From positions 462,477 to 526,476 of the forward strand of contig NW_020312008.1 in NCBI RefSeq assembly GCF_003144115.1: DNA of 64,000 nucleotides, in the 5' to 3' direction. This document shows, piece by piece, positions 1 through 9,690 of the stretch. The DNA comes from Tilletiopsis washingtonensis. Its lineage: Eukaryota > Basidiomycota > Exobasidiomycetes > Entylomatales. Position numbers and translations under genes: made by a program. A model generated the notes under the pieces. It saw nothing but the letters and a program-made list of their open reading frames with translations, was not told where the DNA came from and made no database searches. The stretch's first letter is position 1. Every line of letters begins with the position of its first letter.

Positions 1-26
1 CGGCCGACCACCACTCCCTCCCGCGC

Positions 27-1188
27 ATGTCCAGCCTGCTCGCCTTTCTCTGCCCCTGCATCGGCCCGCGCGCCCGCAGCGCCCGCGCCGGCGACGGCAG
101 CTCCGAGCGCGACGCGCTGCTGCCGCACGCCGACGCCTCGCGCCCCTCGGGCTCCGCCTCGGGCCCCGACGGCGCCCGTGGCAAGAACGGCGACGCCGGT
201 GGGGCTGGCGGCGCCGCAGAGGAGGGCGTGAAGCGTGTGCGCCGGCCAGACGTGCCCAGCGAGCGCCTCGGCCGCGCCCGCAGCAGGACGGAACGGTGAG
301 TGGCGAGCACGCCAGACGCAGGCACGGGCGTCGTGAGACCGAGCTGCCCTGAGCCTGGGAGCAGACAAGTGGGCGCAGCGCCGAGGCTTCCTTGCCCTTC
401 TGCCCTCAGCGCTGCCGTCGTCGGAGATGTATGAGGCCGTCTTGGAGGAGGCGCGAGCAGCTGCTCGTCTTGACGCGTTCGCAGTCAAGAGTTCCTTGTG
501 GCGGGCATAGCGGATGGAAGAGGTGCAGCGCTTCTCTCTACAGGAGCTGCACCACTTGTCGTCGTGTGGGCCTCATGCTTGCACTGAGCGAGCTAGAGCT
601 GACGCGCAGCTTGCAGCCACCTGCGCCACGTCGACGCTCCGCTCGAGACCTCTCCACCGCGCGCCGGCTCGGCGGTCCGTTCAGCCTCCTCATCATCTGC
701 GCTCGGCCGGCGGACACGGCGCTTGCCCGTCTCCGCTGCCGGCAAGGTGCGAGCGCTACATCTCGGCCTCGATCCGAGCAGTCCCGGCACCAGTCCCGGC
801 GCGGCTCCTGAGCTGGACGGCCGCGCCGATGCCTCGCCCGAGGTGCGGCCAACTGCTCGTCGGGCTCGCTCCTCTGGGCGCGATGAGGCGGGCGTGCGAG
901 GCAGTCAGTCCGAGCACAGCTTGCGAACGCTCTACTCTCCCGATGTGAGTCGTGTGCGATCTCGGTCGCCTCTTGCGCCTGCTCACCCTGCGGTTTCAGG
1001 CCGCCGCAAAGGTCGACCCGCGAGAGCGGCTGCGACAGGCCGTGCAAGCCGCCGGCGGCTTCTGCGAGCGCTTCGACGCCACGCCCGTGTCCGAGCATCT
1101 CGAGTCGGGCGGCGAGAGCGGCACGGAGAGCGAGAGTCTGCCGCGTGGCTCGACGAGCTTGCCGCTCGGCAGCGCGCCGCGAGGCTAA
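27..1188 (+). CDS. Hypothetical multi-exon protein, gene structure uncertain
   Basis: I do not recognise this gene. The first exon (27-295) begins with a short hydrophobic, cysteine-containing N-terminus (CPC near residues 9-11) followed by a Ser/Gly/Ala-rich stretch and a DALLP motif, which could suit lipid anchoring. It ends at a clear GTGAGT donor. A second well-supported part is an open stretch ending at 944 (GTGAGT) joined in phase 0 to a last exon at 1000-1188 with stop TGA, rich in Arg, Ser and Glu. The middle is unclear: acceptors ending at 409, 484, 609 and 616 are all possible. One path (296-484 and 566-616 as introns) keeps a single frame to the stop. A coding-like segment around 412-507 fits a different frame and is not explained by that path. 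The window may also cut off an upstream part of the gene. Confidence 0.35.
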
Positions 1189-2880
1189 GCCCAGCAGTCT
1201 GAGCACGTACGCTCCGGCGCTCTTGCCTCCTCCACGCTCGACTACGACCGCACCGCATCTCATGCCTCTTCACTTGCACGCGCGACAGCCACAGCGCCTC
1301 GCCCTCTGTCCCTTCATTGCACTGCACCATCCTGCACTTCTCGCGCATCTCTGCGCTCTCCAAAAGCGGCCTCAAGCCCGCCCATTGCCATCGAGCACAC
1401 CCATCCACATACCCTCTTTCCCTGCGTCCGCACCGCGACAAATCGCCGCGCGCTTCGCATGCGTACCTGCACACCACACTCCTTGCCCCTCGAGCACCTC
1501 CACGCCTGCCGCGCCGCTCGAGCGCGCCGCACGGCCTGAGGCTGAGCCTACAATGCATCGTGCACACCCATGTCGCGCTTGATGCCCTCATCGTCTGCCA
1601 GAGCAAGACTAATACTGCTGCGCCGCGCTGCGGCAGACAGGAGCTTGGTGTGACGCGCTAAGGCCGCCGCCACGACAGCATGGCGCATGTCGCGGGTCCA
1701 GGGGCTCTGCCTTGGCGCGTGGGGCCGGCTCCGAGGACGACCAGCCCTGCGCTGCGATGCTGAAGCAGGCCTCTCTTGCCTGGTGCAGTCGAAGCGAGAA
1801 GGAGAGGGCTGCGAGAGGGCTCTAGCCATAGTGCCCGTCTCCGCGCTCGAGCACGAGCCTCGCACCTTGCCCACTCGAGGAGCAGCTCACCTGGCGACTC
1901 CGTGCCGCAAGCGGCCCCGCCTTGCGCACTTGCGCTCCGCTGTGCTTACAAAGTTTAGACTTCGTCCGCCTTGAGGCTCAATGTGCATGCTTCTTCCAGC
2001 ATAGAGGGTTCCCTCTCCGTCCCCTCGACGGCCAACAAGCGCAGCAGCCGCCAGGATGCGGTTGGGCGTAGGTCGACGCTGCGTGCTGCCGGTGGGCGTG
2101 AGAACAGCAGCCGGCGAAAGCAGCAGAGAGCAAGACACGGCCTCTGCACCCGTTTCTGGCGCTGCGCCCGCAGAGAAAGCGCCGCTGCCGCTAGGCAGCG
2201 GGAGGACGCAGGCGCCGTGCCTGCGCCGCGAGAGCAACACCGCATGCGGCCTGCCCAACGCGACACCTCGCCTCGGGCCAACTCCGCCCAAGCCGTGCGT
2301 CCACACACATCTCCTTCGCTGCTCTTGTCTACTCCTCAGGTGCCTGCCGAGCACACGCTGCGCCGAATGGAGCAGGTCTTGCGTAGCGCGGCAAGCCACA
2401 CTGAGCGGCTGCCACCTCTTTGCGTGGACGCGTGTGCATCCAACGGCCCTCGCTCGCTCGCGCCGTGCCGCTTGTGCGGTCGGAGAGGGGCATCGGCGCC
2501 CAAAGGAGCGCACGCGCCACGGCGTCTGAGCTGCGCTGCTCAAACAAGCACTCGGGTGGAGTGCTGCCTAAGCCGGAACATCTGGCCGGCGTCCAGCACG
2601 ACGCCTGAGACCGGCGTCACGCTGCGGCGGCGTAGGCGGCCGCGCGAACAAGGACGCAGGACAGACGTGCCCCCGACGCCTGGCGGCTTGGCACCCTCCG
2701 CCTCCCTCATAAGCCTGGCCTCTCCGCCAGCTCGCCCACAGCTCCTCCTCCCTCACCCACCCTTCACCCCCCTCTGCTCGCTTGCTCCTCCTCTCTCTCC
2801 CACAAACCTGCTGTTTCGCACACACACTCTCTCTCCTTGCTCCCTCGGACTACCGCAACCCCGCAATCCCGCTCTTCAGC
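1189..2880. other. Intergenic, no supported gene
   Basis: GC-rich sequence without an open frame that carries recognisable domains or consistent splice phase on either strand. The last 200 bases before the CAP gene turn strongly pyrimidine-rich (CTCC and CTCT runs around 2700-2850), as is common in fungal promoters. Confidence 0.5.
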
Positions 2881-3827
2881 ATGCACGCCCCGCGCTCCCT
2901 CGCGCTCGCCCTGGTGGCGCTCGCCTCTTCCGTTGCTGTGTGCGTCGCTGCTGCAGGCCACCGCCTCCGCCTTCACTAGACTCACATGCCATGCCACAGC
3001 TCCGGCAACGCCCTGCCGCGCCAGCACGCGCGCGCCCTCGGCACGCCGCCGGCCGGCCTCGGGGTGCGTGCGCCCGGCCAGGAGCTCGTCGCCGCCGCCG
3101 TCGAGCAGGTCAACGACGCTCCGGAGGAAGACCTTGCGCCCGTCGAGCTCTCCCACGAGCCGCGCGAGCCCGAGGTTGAGGCGCGCAACCTGGAGAAGCG
3201 CGCCTCGGCGGCCCGCACCGCCTGGCTCAACGCACAGTGCGTACAGCGTAGATGCCTACCCCCCGCCGCAGCACGACTGACTCGCTCTGCTCTACAGCAA
3301 CACCGTGCGCGCCAAGCACCAGGTGCCGGCACTGACCTACTCGGCCGAGCTGGCAAAGTACGCCAGCCAGAACGCACGCAAGTGCAAGTTCGCCCACAGC
3401 GGCGGCCCGTACGGCGAGAACCTGTACGCCAGCACGCAGACGTCGACGAGCGTGCGTCCCAACGCCGTCAAGGCATGGGCTGACGGTGAGTGACGAGAGG
3501 CGAGAAGTGGCGGGGTCAGCTCTTAGCGGCGAGGGGAATTGTTCCGTGTCTCTCTGCATGTCTCTCATGTCGCTGACACATTACCCCGCAGAGGTCTCGC
3601 TGTACGACTTCAGCAAGCCGGGCTACAACAGCAAGACAGGCCACTTCACGCAGGTTGTGTGGAAGAACACCAAGGAGGTCGGCTGTGCCGTCGTCGACTG
3701 CCCCAACGAGTCGCTTGGCTTCGGCGGATACAAGGGCACCGGCCAGGTCGTGTTCTGCGAGTACCGCCCGCCGGGCAACTACGTCGGCGCCACGCAGTTC
3801 AAGGCCAACGTGCTGCCGGCCAAGTAG
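2881..3827 (+). CDS. Secreted CAP-superfamily protein (PRY/SCP-like)
   Basis: Four exons (2881-2939, 3000-3236, 3298-3485, 3592-3827) join exactly into 239 residues. The N-terminus is a typical signal peptide with an Ala/Leu/Val core. A charged propeptide-like region rich in Glu, Pro and Arg follows up to about residue 97. The CAP domain then fills the C-terminal 140 residues, with the conserved signatures NTVRAKHQ, HSGGPYGENL, GHFTQVVWK and FCEYRPPGNY. These include the His and Glu of the CAP cavity. Fungal CAP proteins (Pry1/Pry2) are secreted and bind sterols and fatty acids, and some act in host interaction; here that role is inferred from family. The intron before the CAP domain has a GACTGAC branch site. 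The gene converges on the next one, which lies on the minus strand. Confidence 0.9.
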
Positions 3828-4089
3828 GCGCAGCAAGCCCAGCCGCCGTCCCTTCGTCTTCTCGCATCTCTCGTCCCTTGTTGCCGCATTGTCCTCGTCT
3901 CGTCACCCCATCATTAGTGCCACCCCGTCGCGTGCCGGCCACGCAGACCCTCAGGAATCAATCCCTCATATCCACACATCGCGAGGCGTGGTCATTGAGC
4001 GTGGATGTAGGACATGAAGTGCTGGGCGGGCCGGGGTGGAGTGCTGATGATGGACGAAGAGATGCTACAGGGTGGGGACATCGAGGCGT

Positions 4090-5151
4090 CTAGAGCAGCA
4101 CAGCGGCAGCACCAAGCACAGCCAGCAGGCCCGCGCCGGCGCCAAGCTTCACGGCGCCGTTGGAGCCACCGGCGGCCGAGGTGCCGCTGGGCGCGCCCGA
4201 GGAGCCGGAGCGCGTGCTGCTGCTGCTGCCTCCCGACGTGGCACTGCCGCCCGCAAGGCTGCGGCTGATGCTGGTCGCGAGCGCCGCGACGCTGCTGGAG
4301 GCCGGCGCCTGCGTGCTCGAGATGCTGTCCGTCACCGAGGCCGAGTTGTCCTCGATGGACACGTACGACGCCGCGACGATCTGCCGCAGGTTGGCCTCCT
4401 GCGCGTAGCCGGCGAGCGACATGGTCGACAGCGGCGTGCCGGGCTGCGACAGGTTCGACGGCGCACGGAAGTCGTCGCCCTGCAGGAAGACGCTGTGGCA
4501 GAGGTGTCAGCGCCCGCGGTTTGGCGGGCAGGTGCGAGGCCGACACTCACACCTGGAAGTAGCGGTGCGGGCCCGAGCCGGGCGCCGGCGCAGGCGAGGC
4601 ATACTCGGTGATCGCCGGCGTCGAGTTGCTCAGGATGCCGTCGGAGCCGAGGTTGAAGTTGTTGCCGAGGAAGTGGCGCGTGAGGAGGCCGTCTGCGTGG
4701 CACAAGGCGTCAGAGGCGTGCCGACACAGCACAGCCGCAACGGAGCTCGAGCTCCGCCGATTCCGTCCAAGAGTCCCTGCCATCGCCAGCACTCACCAGG
4801 GTTGCCGACACCAGCGGCACCAGCATCCAGGAAGGCAACCGTGAACGTCTTGCCGCTGAGGGCGCTGGCGCTCTCGGGCGCGAACTCGAGGCGGTAGCTG
4901 GGCGCCTGCGTGACGTCGCTGACGCTCTGCGACGTGCCGATGGCGACGGGGCTGCCGCTGCTGCCGAACTGCAGCGAGAGCACGGCGGTGAGGTTGAGCA
5001 GCTGCTCCGAGATCGGGTTGGGCACGAGGCCGGCGCCGTTGAGCTGGGCGCGCGTCGAGGCGAGGCCCTCGGCCACCTGCGAGAGCGAGGCCTGCTGCGC
5101 CAGCGCGGCACCGGCGCTGAGCGAGAGGACGAGGAGGGAGCGGGCGAACAT
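4090..5151 (-). CDS. GPI-anchored PEBP-like (phosphatidylethanolamine-binding family) surface protein
   Basis: Three exons read on the minus strand (5151-4797, 4692-4551, 4492-4090) give 299 residues. The signal peptide begins MFARSLLVLSLSAGAALA. The middle holds PEBP-type signatures: GLLTRHFLGNNF in place of the usual DPDxP region, and PGSGPHRYFQVVFLQ, which matches the conserved GxxPHRY strand. A Ser/Thr/Gly-rich linker follows. The protein ends in a short hydrophobic tail after small residues, as expected of a GPI-attachment signal. PEBP proteins bind phospholipids or act as kinase or protease inhibitors (yeast Tfs1), usually in the cytosol; a secreted, anchored form is a fungal surface variant whose ligand cannot be read from sequence. 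Both introns have GTGAGT donors and CAG acceptors. Confidence 0.82.
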
Positions 5152-5748
5152 GGCGAAGAGAGTGTATGAGGGTGAGTGAGGAACGTGGGCGAGGGGGAGC
5201 GAGACGGGAAGATGTGGTTGAGAGGCAGGCTGGGCAATGGCTCAAACGCTGTTTTGTGGGCGGTGCTGGCTGCCCCTGAGGGAGAGCAAGGCATGTGCTG
5301 TCTGCACAAGTGTGCATCAAGATCCTTCGCTTGCCTGCGTGCTGCATCTGCACGCCGTCGCAAGCGCCGCCTCTCCTCTGCTGCCAGCGTCGGCGGAGCG
5401 CCGTGCATTCCACGCCCGATCTCGCCGGCGCTTGGCAGAGAGCGTCGTCGGGACACCGCTGGCGGCATATGCTTGTCTGGCGCCGCAGCAAGGCAGCAGC
5501 GCCTCACAAAGCGTTGTGGCCGCTCCGCTCCCATCTCGGCGTCTTGCGCCTTCCGTTGCGCCTTCGGCTGCACCGCTCCGGCGCCACGCGGCGCGCATGA
5601 GCATGCACCCTGCACGGCGTGCGTGCGGTGCGCGCCATCGAGGTGTTGATCCAGCCGTGCGCGTCCAGACGTGCTGACTAAGCAGACAGGGGGCCCTCAC
5701 ACCTACGAGGCCCTCACACCAGACGGCGAGCAGGTGGACCGGTCTCTT
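5152..5748. other. Intergenic between two minus-strand genes
   Basis: Promoter side of the PEBP gene and 3' side of the Dabb gene. I see no open frame with family features and no structured RNA. Confidence 0.5.
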
Positions 5749-6280
5749 TCATGCCTCGACGGTCTCAAAGTCGTAGATGAAGGCATCGGCCAGCAGCGGC
5801 TTGACGCGCGACTGCCGCAGCGAGGAGATGCAAGTCAGCACATGCTGCCTCGCGCCGACCCTGCTGCTGGACCGGCTCACCGCAAACTCCATGTGCACGT
5901 CGTCGGTCTCGAGGTAGTGCTTGACGTCGTCGGCGCTCGCAAACGTCACGACGAAGGTGTGCTGTGAGCAGTGGTGCAGCGTCAGCCGGTCGTCTGATGC
6001 AGCGCAGGGCCAGAGTTGCGGCGCCGCTCACGTCGAAGCCCTTGCCTGCGCCCTCAGGGCTCGTGTTGGCGCAGCCGCCAACGAGCGCGCGGATGTAGGG
6101 CTTGCCGTCGCGCAGGCAGGTGTGCTTGAGCGCCAGCAGCTCGTCGAAGTACTTGTTGCGCTCTGCCTCCGACTGCGGCGCGGGGCTGGTGAGCGGGAGG
6201 GTGGAGGAGGTGGAGGGAGACGCGGCGAGACGCACCACGGAGTTGGCATAGCGGAAGGAGACGATGTGGGTGATGGTCAT
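5749..6280 (-). CDS. Dabb (stress-responsive A/B barrel) domain protein
   Basis: Three minus-strand exons (6280-6032, 5961-5881, 5811-5749) all end in phase 0 and give 130 residues. The start was chosen at MTITHIVSFRY, which is where Dabb proteins normally begin (hydrophobic strand with a conserved His). Diagnostic segments are HTFVVTFASADDVKHYL, then HMEFA, then the C-terminal SRVKPLLADAFIYDFE. Dabb domains form dimeric ferredoxin-like barrels; members include plant stress proteins, EthD-like proteins and some polyketide cyclases. No substrate is obvious here. The second intron (5812-5880) has a CTGAC branch site. If it is read through, the frame stays open but inserts residues that break the conserved HxxFA...PLL spacing, so splicing is preferred. 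Confidence 0.82.
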
Positions 6281-6575
6281 CGTGGGCGTTGAGGTGATGC
6301 AGCGCTTGAGAAGATCGACGATGCTCAAAGACAGCGACAGAAGGGCAGCTGGGGAGGAGAGGCGGGGTGCGGAAGAACGCGGAGGCGGTGCCGGCTGCCT
6401 GCTGGACCGTGCGTGCTGGCGGCCGGCGCTGGCGCCCGCAAGCGGCGGCGCGGTGCGGACACTGGCGGCGTGCCTGCCGCGCGGCGTACCACGCGGCGCG
6501 CTGCCAGCTTGGCAGACGACGGCCGCCGAGCTCCGTGCTTCGCTCCTCCTCTCCACACCCTCACCCCCGCCCGCC

Positions 6576-9504
6576 ATGTCGACCATCGCGCACTCGCTGC
6601 GCGACTACCGCGAGCCGTCGCGCGTCGAGGCGACGATGCACTCCTTCGGCCTGCCGGCGAGCGAGGCGCCGCTCGACGAGGTGCCCGCCGTGCTCTCCCT
6701 CTCCTCGGGCGCCAGCAGCAGCAGCAGTGCCGGCGCCGAGGCCGGCAGCAGCGCCGCGGCGGCGCAGGAGGAGGAGCAGGTGTATGCCGGCCGCCTCACC
6801 CTCACCGCCTCCTTCCTCCTCTTCGCCAGCCTCGACCGCCGCTCGTGCCGCCTGACGCTGCCGCTCTACTGCGTGCGCCGCGTCGAGCGCCTCAATGCCG
6901 GCCGCAGCGGTGTCTTTGCGCTGGCCGTCGTCGTGTGGCACGGCATGAAGATTGTGCGTGGCGCTGCATTGGCACAGCCTCTCCACCGCTGCAGCAGCTC
7001 ACCCGTCTTGCCCACAGATCATCCAGCTCAACGCGCTGCGGCCGCAGTGCGAGCAGTTCTGCGCGCTGCTGCGCGACGGCCTGCGCGCACAGCTCAGCAG
7101 CATGAAGAAGCTCAAGGGCTTCACCGCCGGCTGCTACTCCGAGGTGCTGCTGGCCGAAGCCGCCGAGGCCGACGGCGAGAAGCCCGACGCGACGCCCACC
7201 GGCGAAGAGCCGCCGAAGCTCGATGAGAAGGCGGCGGCGGCGGACGCGGCGCCACAGGACGATGCGGCACGACCGGAAGGCGTCGATGAGAAGGACAAGA
7301 AGGCGGCAGAGCTGGCGCGACAGGTGGCAGGCGTCAGCGAGGGCGAGGTCAAGCCGGAGGACGAGGTGCCGCCGGCGCCCGCATACCACGCCGGCCTGGG
7401 CGCGCGCTTCAGATATCCCGGCGACCCGCGCAAGTGAGTGAGCATGGCTGCGCACTGGAAGCCCTCAAGCTCATGCAGCCCCGCCCAAAGGCTGCGCGAG
7501 AAGTCAAAGATGAAGCTGTGGCGCGACTATCTCAAAGGTGAGGCACCTCATCCGACCGTGCGAACCGCGCTCTGACCAGGCCGTCGCGCAGTGCACGGCC
7601 GCAACCTCACCATCGTGCGCTACCCGCAATTCCTGCGGCTGGTGCAGGTTGGCCTGCCGAACCGCGTGCGCGGCGAGATCTGGGAGCTCACGTCGGGCTC
7701 GATCTACCAGCGCTTCGCCAATGCCGGCGAGTATGAGCGCATCCTGAGGGAGAACGAGGGAAAGACGAGCACGTCGACGGAGGAGATTGAAAAGGACCTC
7801 TATCGCTCGCTGCCCGAGTTTGCGGCGTATCAGAGCCCGATCGGCATCAATGTGAGTGCTCTCCTCGTGCGCATGTCGCAGCACCACTGACCACGCTGCC
7901 GCCAGGCTCTGCGGAGGGTGTTGACCGCCTACAGCTGGAAGAACCGGGAACTTGGCTACTGCCAAGGGCAGAACATCCTGGTGCGTGGCGCGTGGCTGCG
8001 AGCACTGCCTCGCTGACCTGGTGTGCCTCGCAGGTTGCTGCGTTCCTGATGTGAGCATGCGTTGCTTCTGGTCGCTGTAGGCGACGCTGACACGGCGCTG
8101 CAGCTACATGTCAGAAGAGCAGTGCTTCTGGATGCTCGACATGCTCTGTGACCGCCTGCTGCCCGGCTACTACACGTGAGCGGCCCGGACGTATGGCGCC
8201 GAGCTTCGGCTGACTTTCTCCCCTCAGCCAGTCGATGTCCGGCACGATTCTCGACCAAAAGGTCTTTGAGCACCTCGTGCAGCGCACGCTGCCCATGATC
8301 CACGACCACTTCCTGCAGACGGACATCCAGCTCTCCGTCGCGTCCCTGCCGTGGTTTCTCTCGCTCTACATCAACTCGATGCCCATGGTCTTTGCCTTTC
8401 GCATCGTCGACTGCTTCATGGCCATGGGCCCCAAGGTGCTCTTCCAGATCGGCCTTGCCATTCTCAAGATCAACGGCGAGGAGCTCCTCTCCGGCCGCGT
8501 CACGGACGACGGCGCCTTCATCAACATGCTCAAGCGCTACTTCCGCACGCTCGGCGACAGTGCACACCCCGACGCGACGAACCCGCGGCATCGCCAGATC
8601 ACCAACTTCCAGGAGCTCCTCGTCGTGGCGTTCCGCGAGTTCGGCACCGTCACCGACGAGACGATCGCGAGCGAGCGGCGCCGCTTCAGGCAGGAGATCG
8701 TGCAGGAGATCGAGCTGTTCGCCAAGCGTGGCGCCGTGCGCAACCTGCGCGACCTCGGCTCATTCAGCAAAGAGCAGGCGTGAGTGCAGTGGATGGCTAG
8801 CCCTGGCATGCGCTCATCCTTGCCTTGCTGCAGCGGCCTGATCTACGACCAGGTGGTGGAGGCGATCTACCGCACGCGCCACGCGCCTCGCGCCGGCGAC
8901 GGGCCGGGCAACGCCGTTGCGCCGCCGCTGGCACCGACCGACGCCGACTACAAGGAGATGCGCGTCGACCTGCCGACGTTCCGCTACTTTCTCGCCGAGG
9001 TGGCGACGTGGGCGCGCGACGAGTACGTCATCTCCAATGGCTTCCAGGAGCGCACGGAGCGCAAGGTGCCGGAGCACGACGTCGTCGCGCGCGTCTTCCG
9101 CTACTGGGACTCGGAGAAGCGCGGCACGCTCAGTCTGCAGGTGAGTAGCTGCTGATGCCGAGGCGACGCATGTGCTGACGCGTGTCGCCCTGCTCAACTC
9201 AGGACATCGTCTCGGGCCTCGATGCCATCATGTCGGCACGCGGCGACGTGCTCGCCAGCATCGAGTGGTTCTTCCGCCTGCACAGCGAGGGGCGCGACTC
9301 GCTGTCGAAGGACGAGGTGCTGCGGCTGAGCGAGTCGCTGCTGTTCCGTGAGCGACAGCGCATCGGCCTGCCTCTTTCAGCGGCTGACGTCTCTCGCCAG
9401 TCTTCCGCAACGAGCAGAGCGACGGCTACCTCGGCGCCGTGTCGCAGCTCATCTCGCAGTCGTTCGAGCATGGCGGCGATGCCGCAGCCGAGGCGACATC
9501 GTGA
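6576..9504 (+). CDS. GYP2: GRAM-TBC-EF-hand Rab GTPase-activating protein (Gyp2/TBC1D8-9 type)
   Basis: Eleven exons (6576-6953, 7018-7433, 7479 or 7491-7537, 7592-7851, 7906-7980, 8034-8050, 8104-8175, 8228-8779, 8834-9140, 9203-9347, 9401-9504) give about 794 residues. The N-terminal 190 residues form a GRAM-like lipid-binding module, followed by an acidic linker. The TBC domain starts at [13 protein letters not shown] and contains [12 protein letters not shown]. Both catalytic fingers are present: IEKDLYR (IxxDxxR, arginine finger) and YCQ (YxQ). A degenerate EF-hand-like segment, [14 protein letters not shown], lies near the C-terminus, as in human TBC1D8/9 and yeast Gyp2/Mdr1. The protein should stimulate GTP hydrolysis by a Rab in endosome or Golgi traffic. 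Exon six is only 17 nt. Exon three has either a CAG (after 7478) or an AAG (after 7490) acceptor, both in frame. Confidence 0.9.
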
Positions 9505-9690
9505 GATGACACGACGGCCCGCCACTAGACCAGCCTGCTGCTTCCCTGACTGCACGCCACGCCGCCCCCTCATACCTGGCAATCGAGAGCGCAGTGAACA
9601 GACAGAGACGATGGCAATGGGCTCGTGATCGTGATGGACAGGACAGCAGGGTCGTAAGTGGCGAGGGACGTAATGGGCGGCGCAGACGTC

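Noticed and set aside
1971-3179. 402-codon plus-strand open frame overlapping the CAP gene 5' part
   Set aside because: Arg/Ser/Pro-rich shadow; the CAP gene in another frame has signal peptide, exact splicing and conserved motifs.
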